Of a DNA stretch of 64,000 nt, positions 63,774 through 64,000 are shown in pieces. The position numbers and the translations under genes are program-made. This DNA is from Branchipolynoe longqiensis (lineage: Eukaryota; Annelida; Polychaeta; Phyllodocida; Polynoidae): NCBI GenBank assembly GCA_030323885.1, contig CM059200.1:2441299-2505298 (forward strand), in the 5' to 3' direction. Each line of letters begins with the position of its first letter. Within the stretch, counting starts at the first letter, position 1. The notes beneath the pieces were generated by a model. It ran no database searches. It saw only the letters and a program-made list of their open reading frames with translations, and was not told the DNA's origin.

Positions 63774-64000
63774 CACGGCGAAGCATTATCAGTGGAATAT
63801 GATAATGTGCATGGGCAGTGCCGGTTAACAGAGGAGTAGTGATCAAAGTTGGGCAGTAGGCGTAAGTAAGTAAGTAAGTGATCAGAATGACCCTAAAACT
63901 TAACCACTGTTTGGTATTACATATAGATTACAATCCTCATATGAGCACACGACCACAAAGGGGTGGTCTCAGCTGCACCGACCCATGCCATGTCAGAAGT
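63774..64000. other. Unassigned end of window
   Basis: A short (gtaa)n at 63861-63879. No further feature recognised. Confidence 0.5.

Noticed and set aside
63400..63846. 148-codon minus frame with WVVWVV repeat as a membrane protein
   Set aside because: The VVW run is the 9-bp minisatellite; only the downstream QYGFRSKMSTSLAL part is meaningful, as LINE RT.

Overview
This looks like a gene-poor, repeat-saturated stretch of an animal nuclear genome, most likely a mollusc and probably a gastropod. The reasons are the lack of operon-like coding, dense (AT)n/(CA)n microsatellites, fragments of non-LTR retrotransposon reverse transcriptases, several tRNA-headed SINE families, and one SINE (13453-13770, 38223-38560, 60191-60405) whose body I recall as common in gastropod and other molluscan genomes. 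The organism call is inference. I see no bacterial or viral features and no intact host protein gene. Two short exon-like stretches (33068-33222 and 20233-20412) are the only host-coding candidates, both weak.

Most of the window can be read as layers of mobile DNA. (1) A tRNA-headed SINE family, here SINE-B, has about 25 copies or fragments on both strands, two with clear 11-12 bp target-site duplications (TSDs). (2) SINE-A, a roughly 314-320 bp unit with a tRNA-like core, occurs singly, as a tandem pair (14421-14996) and as a tandem trimer (5839-6655). (3) A ~350 bp MITE flanked by TTAA, with TIR AGTTGCATAGTCCGATG, is piggyBac-like and has about 15 copies or pieces. (4) A set of long-inverted-repeat (foldback) elements falls into two insertion classes: those flanked by TTA/TAA (1211-1641, 1696-2065, 33377-34086, 36478-36736, 41700-42316) and those flanked by CCWGG (4444-4754, 8591-9126, 45730-46481, 49751-50469). 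(5) Five solo LTRs of two families all have TG...CA ends and perfect 4-bp TSDs. (6) Three broken LINE copies: a C-terminal RT piece at 42974-43498, an RTE-like copy at 56350-57255 and another RT at 62822-63590.

Tandem arrays fill much of the rest: 67 bp (9826-13452), 29 bp (16021-19708), GAGT-type (21085-22496), 36 bp (27246-30295 and 31399-31740), 56 bp (31741-32950), TAGGGG (34178-34910), C-rich (46917-47945), 53 bp (48293-48735), a decayed ~43 bp array (51962-52680), 48 bp (54466-54972), 38 bp (59591-60080) and 9 bp (63634-63773). Long open frames in these arrays follow from monomers without stop codons and are not convincing genes.

The most interesting signals are: the 29-bp satellite is an amplified internal segment of the piggyBac-like MITE and contains a 986-bp (34-monomer) duplication; a foldback family is repeatedly flanked by CCWGG with a variable middle base; and a near-identical 211-bp inverted repeat (57687-57897 / 59159-59369) encloses 1.26 kb holding other transposons. 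Many nested insertions let the order of events be read directly.
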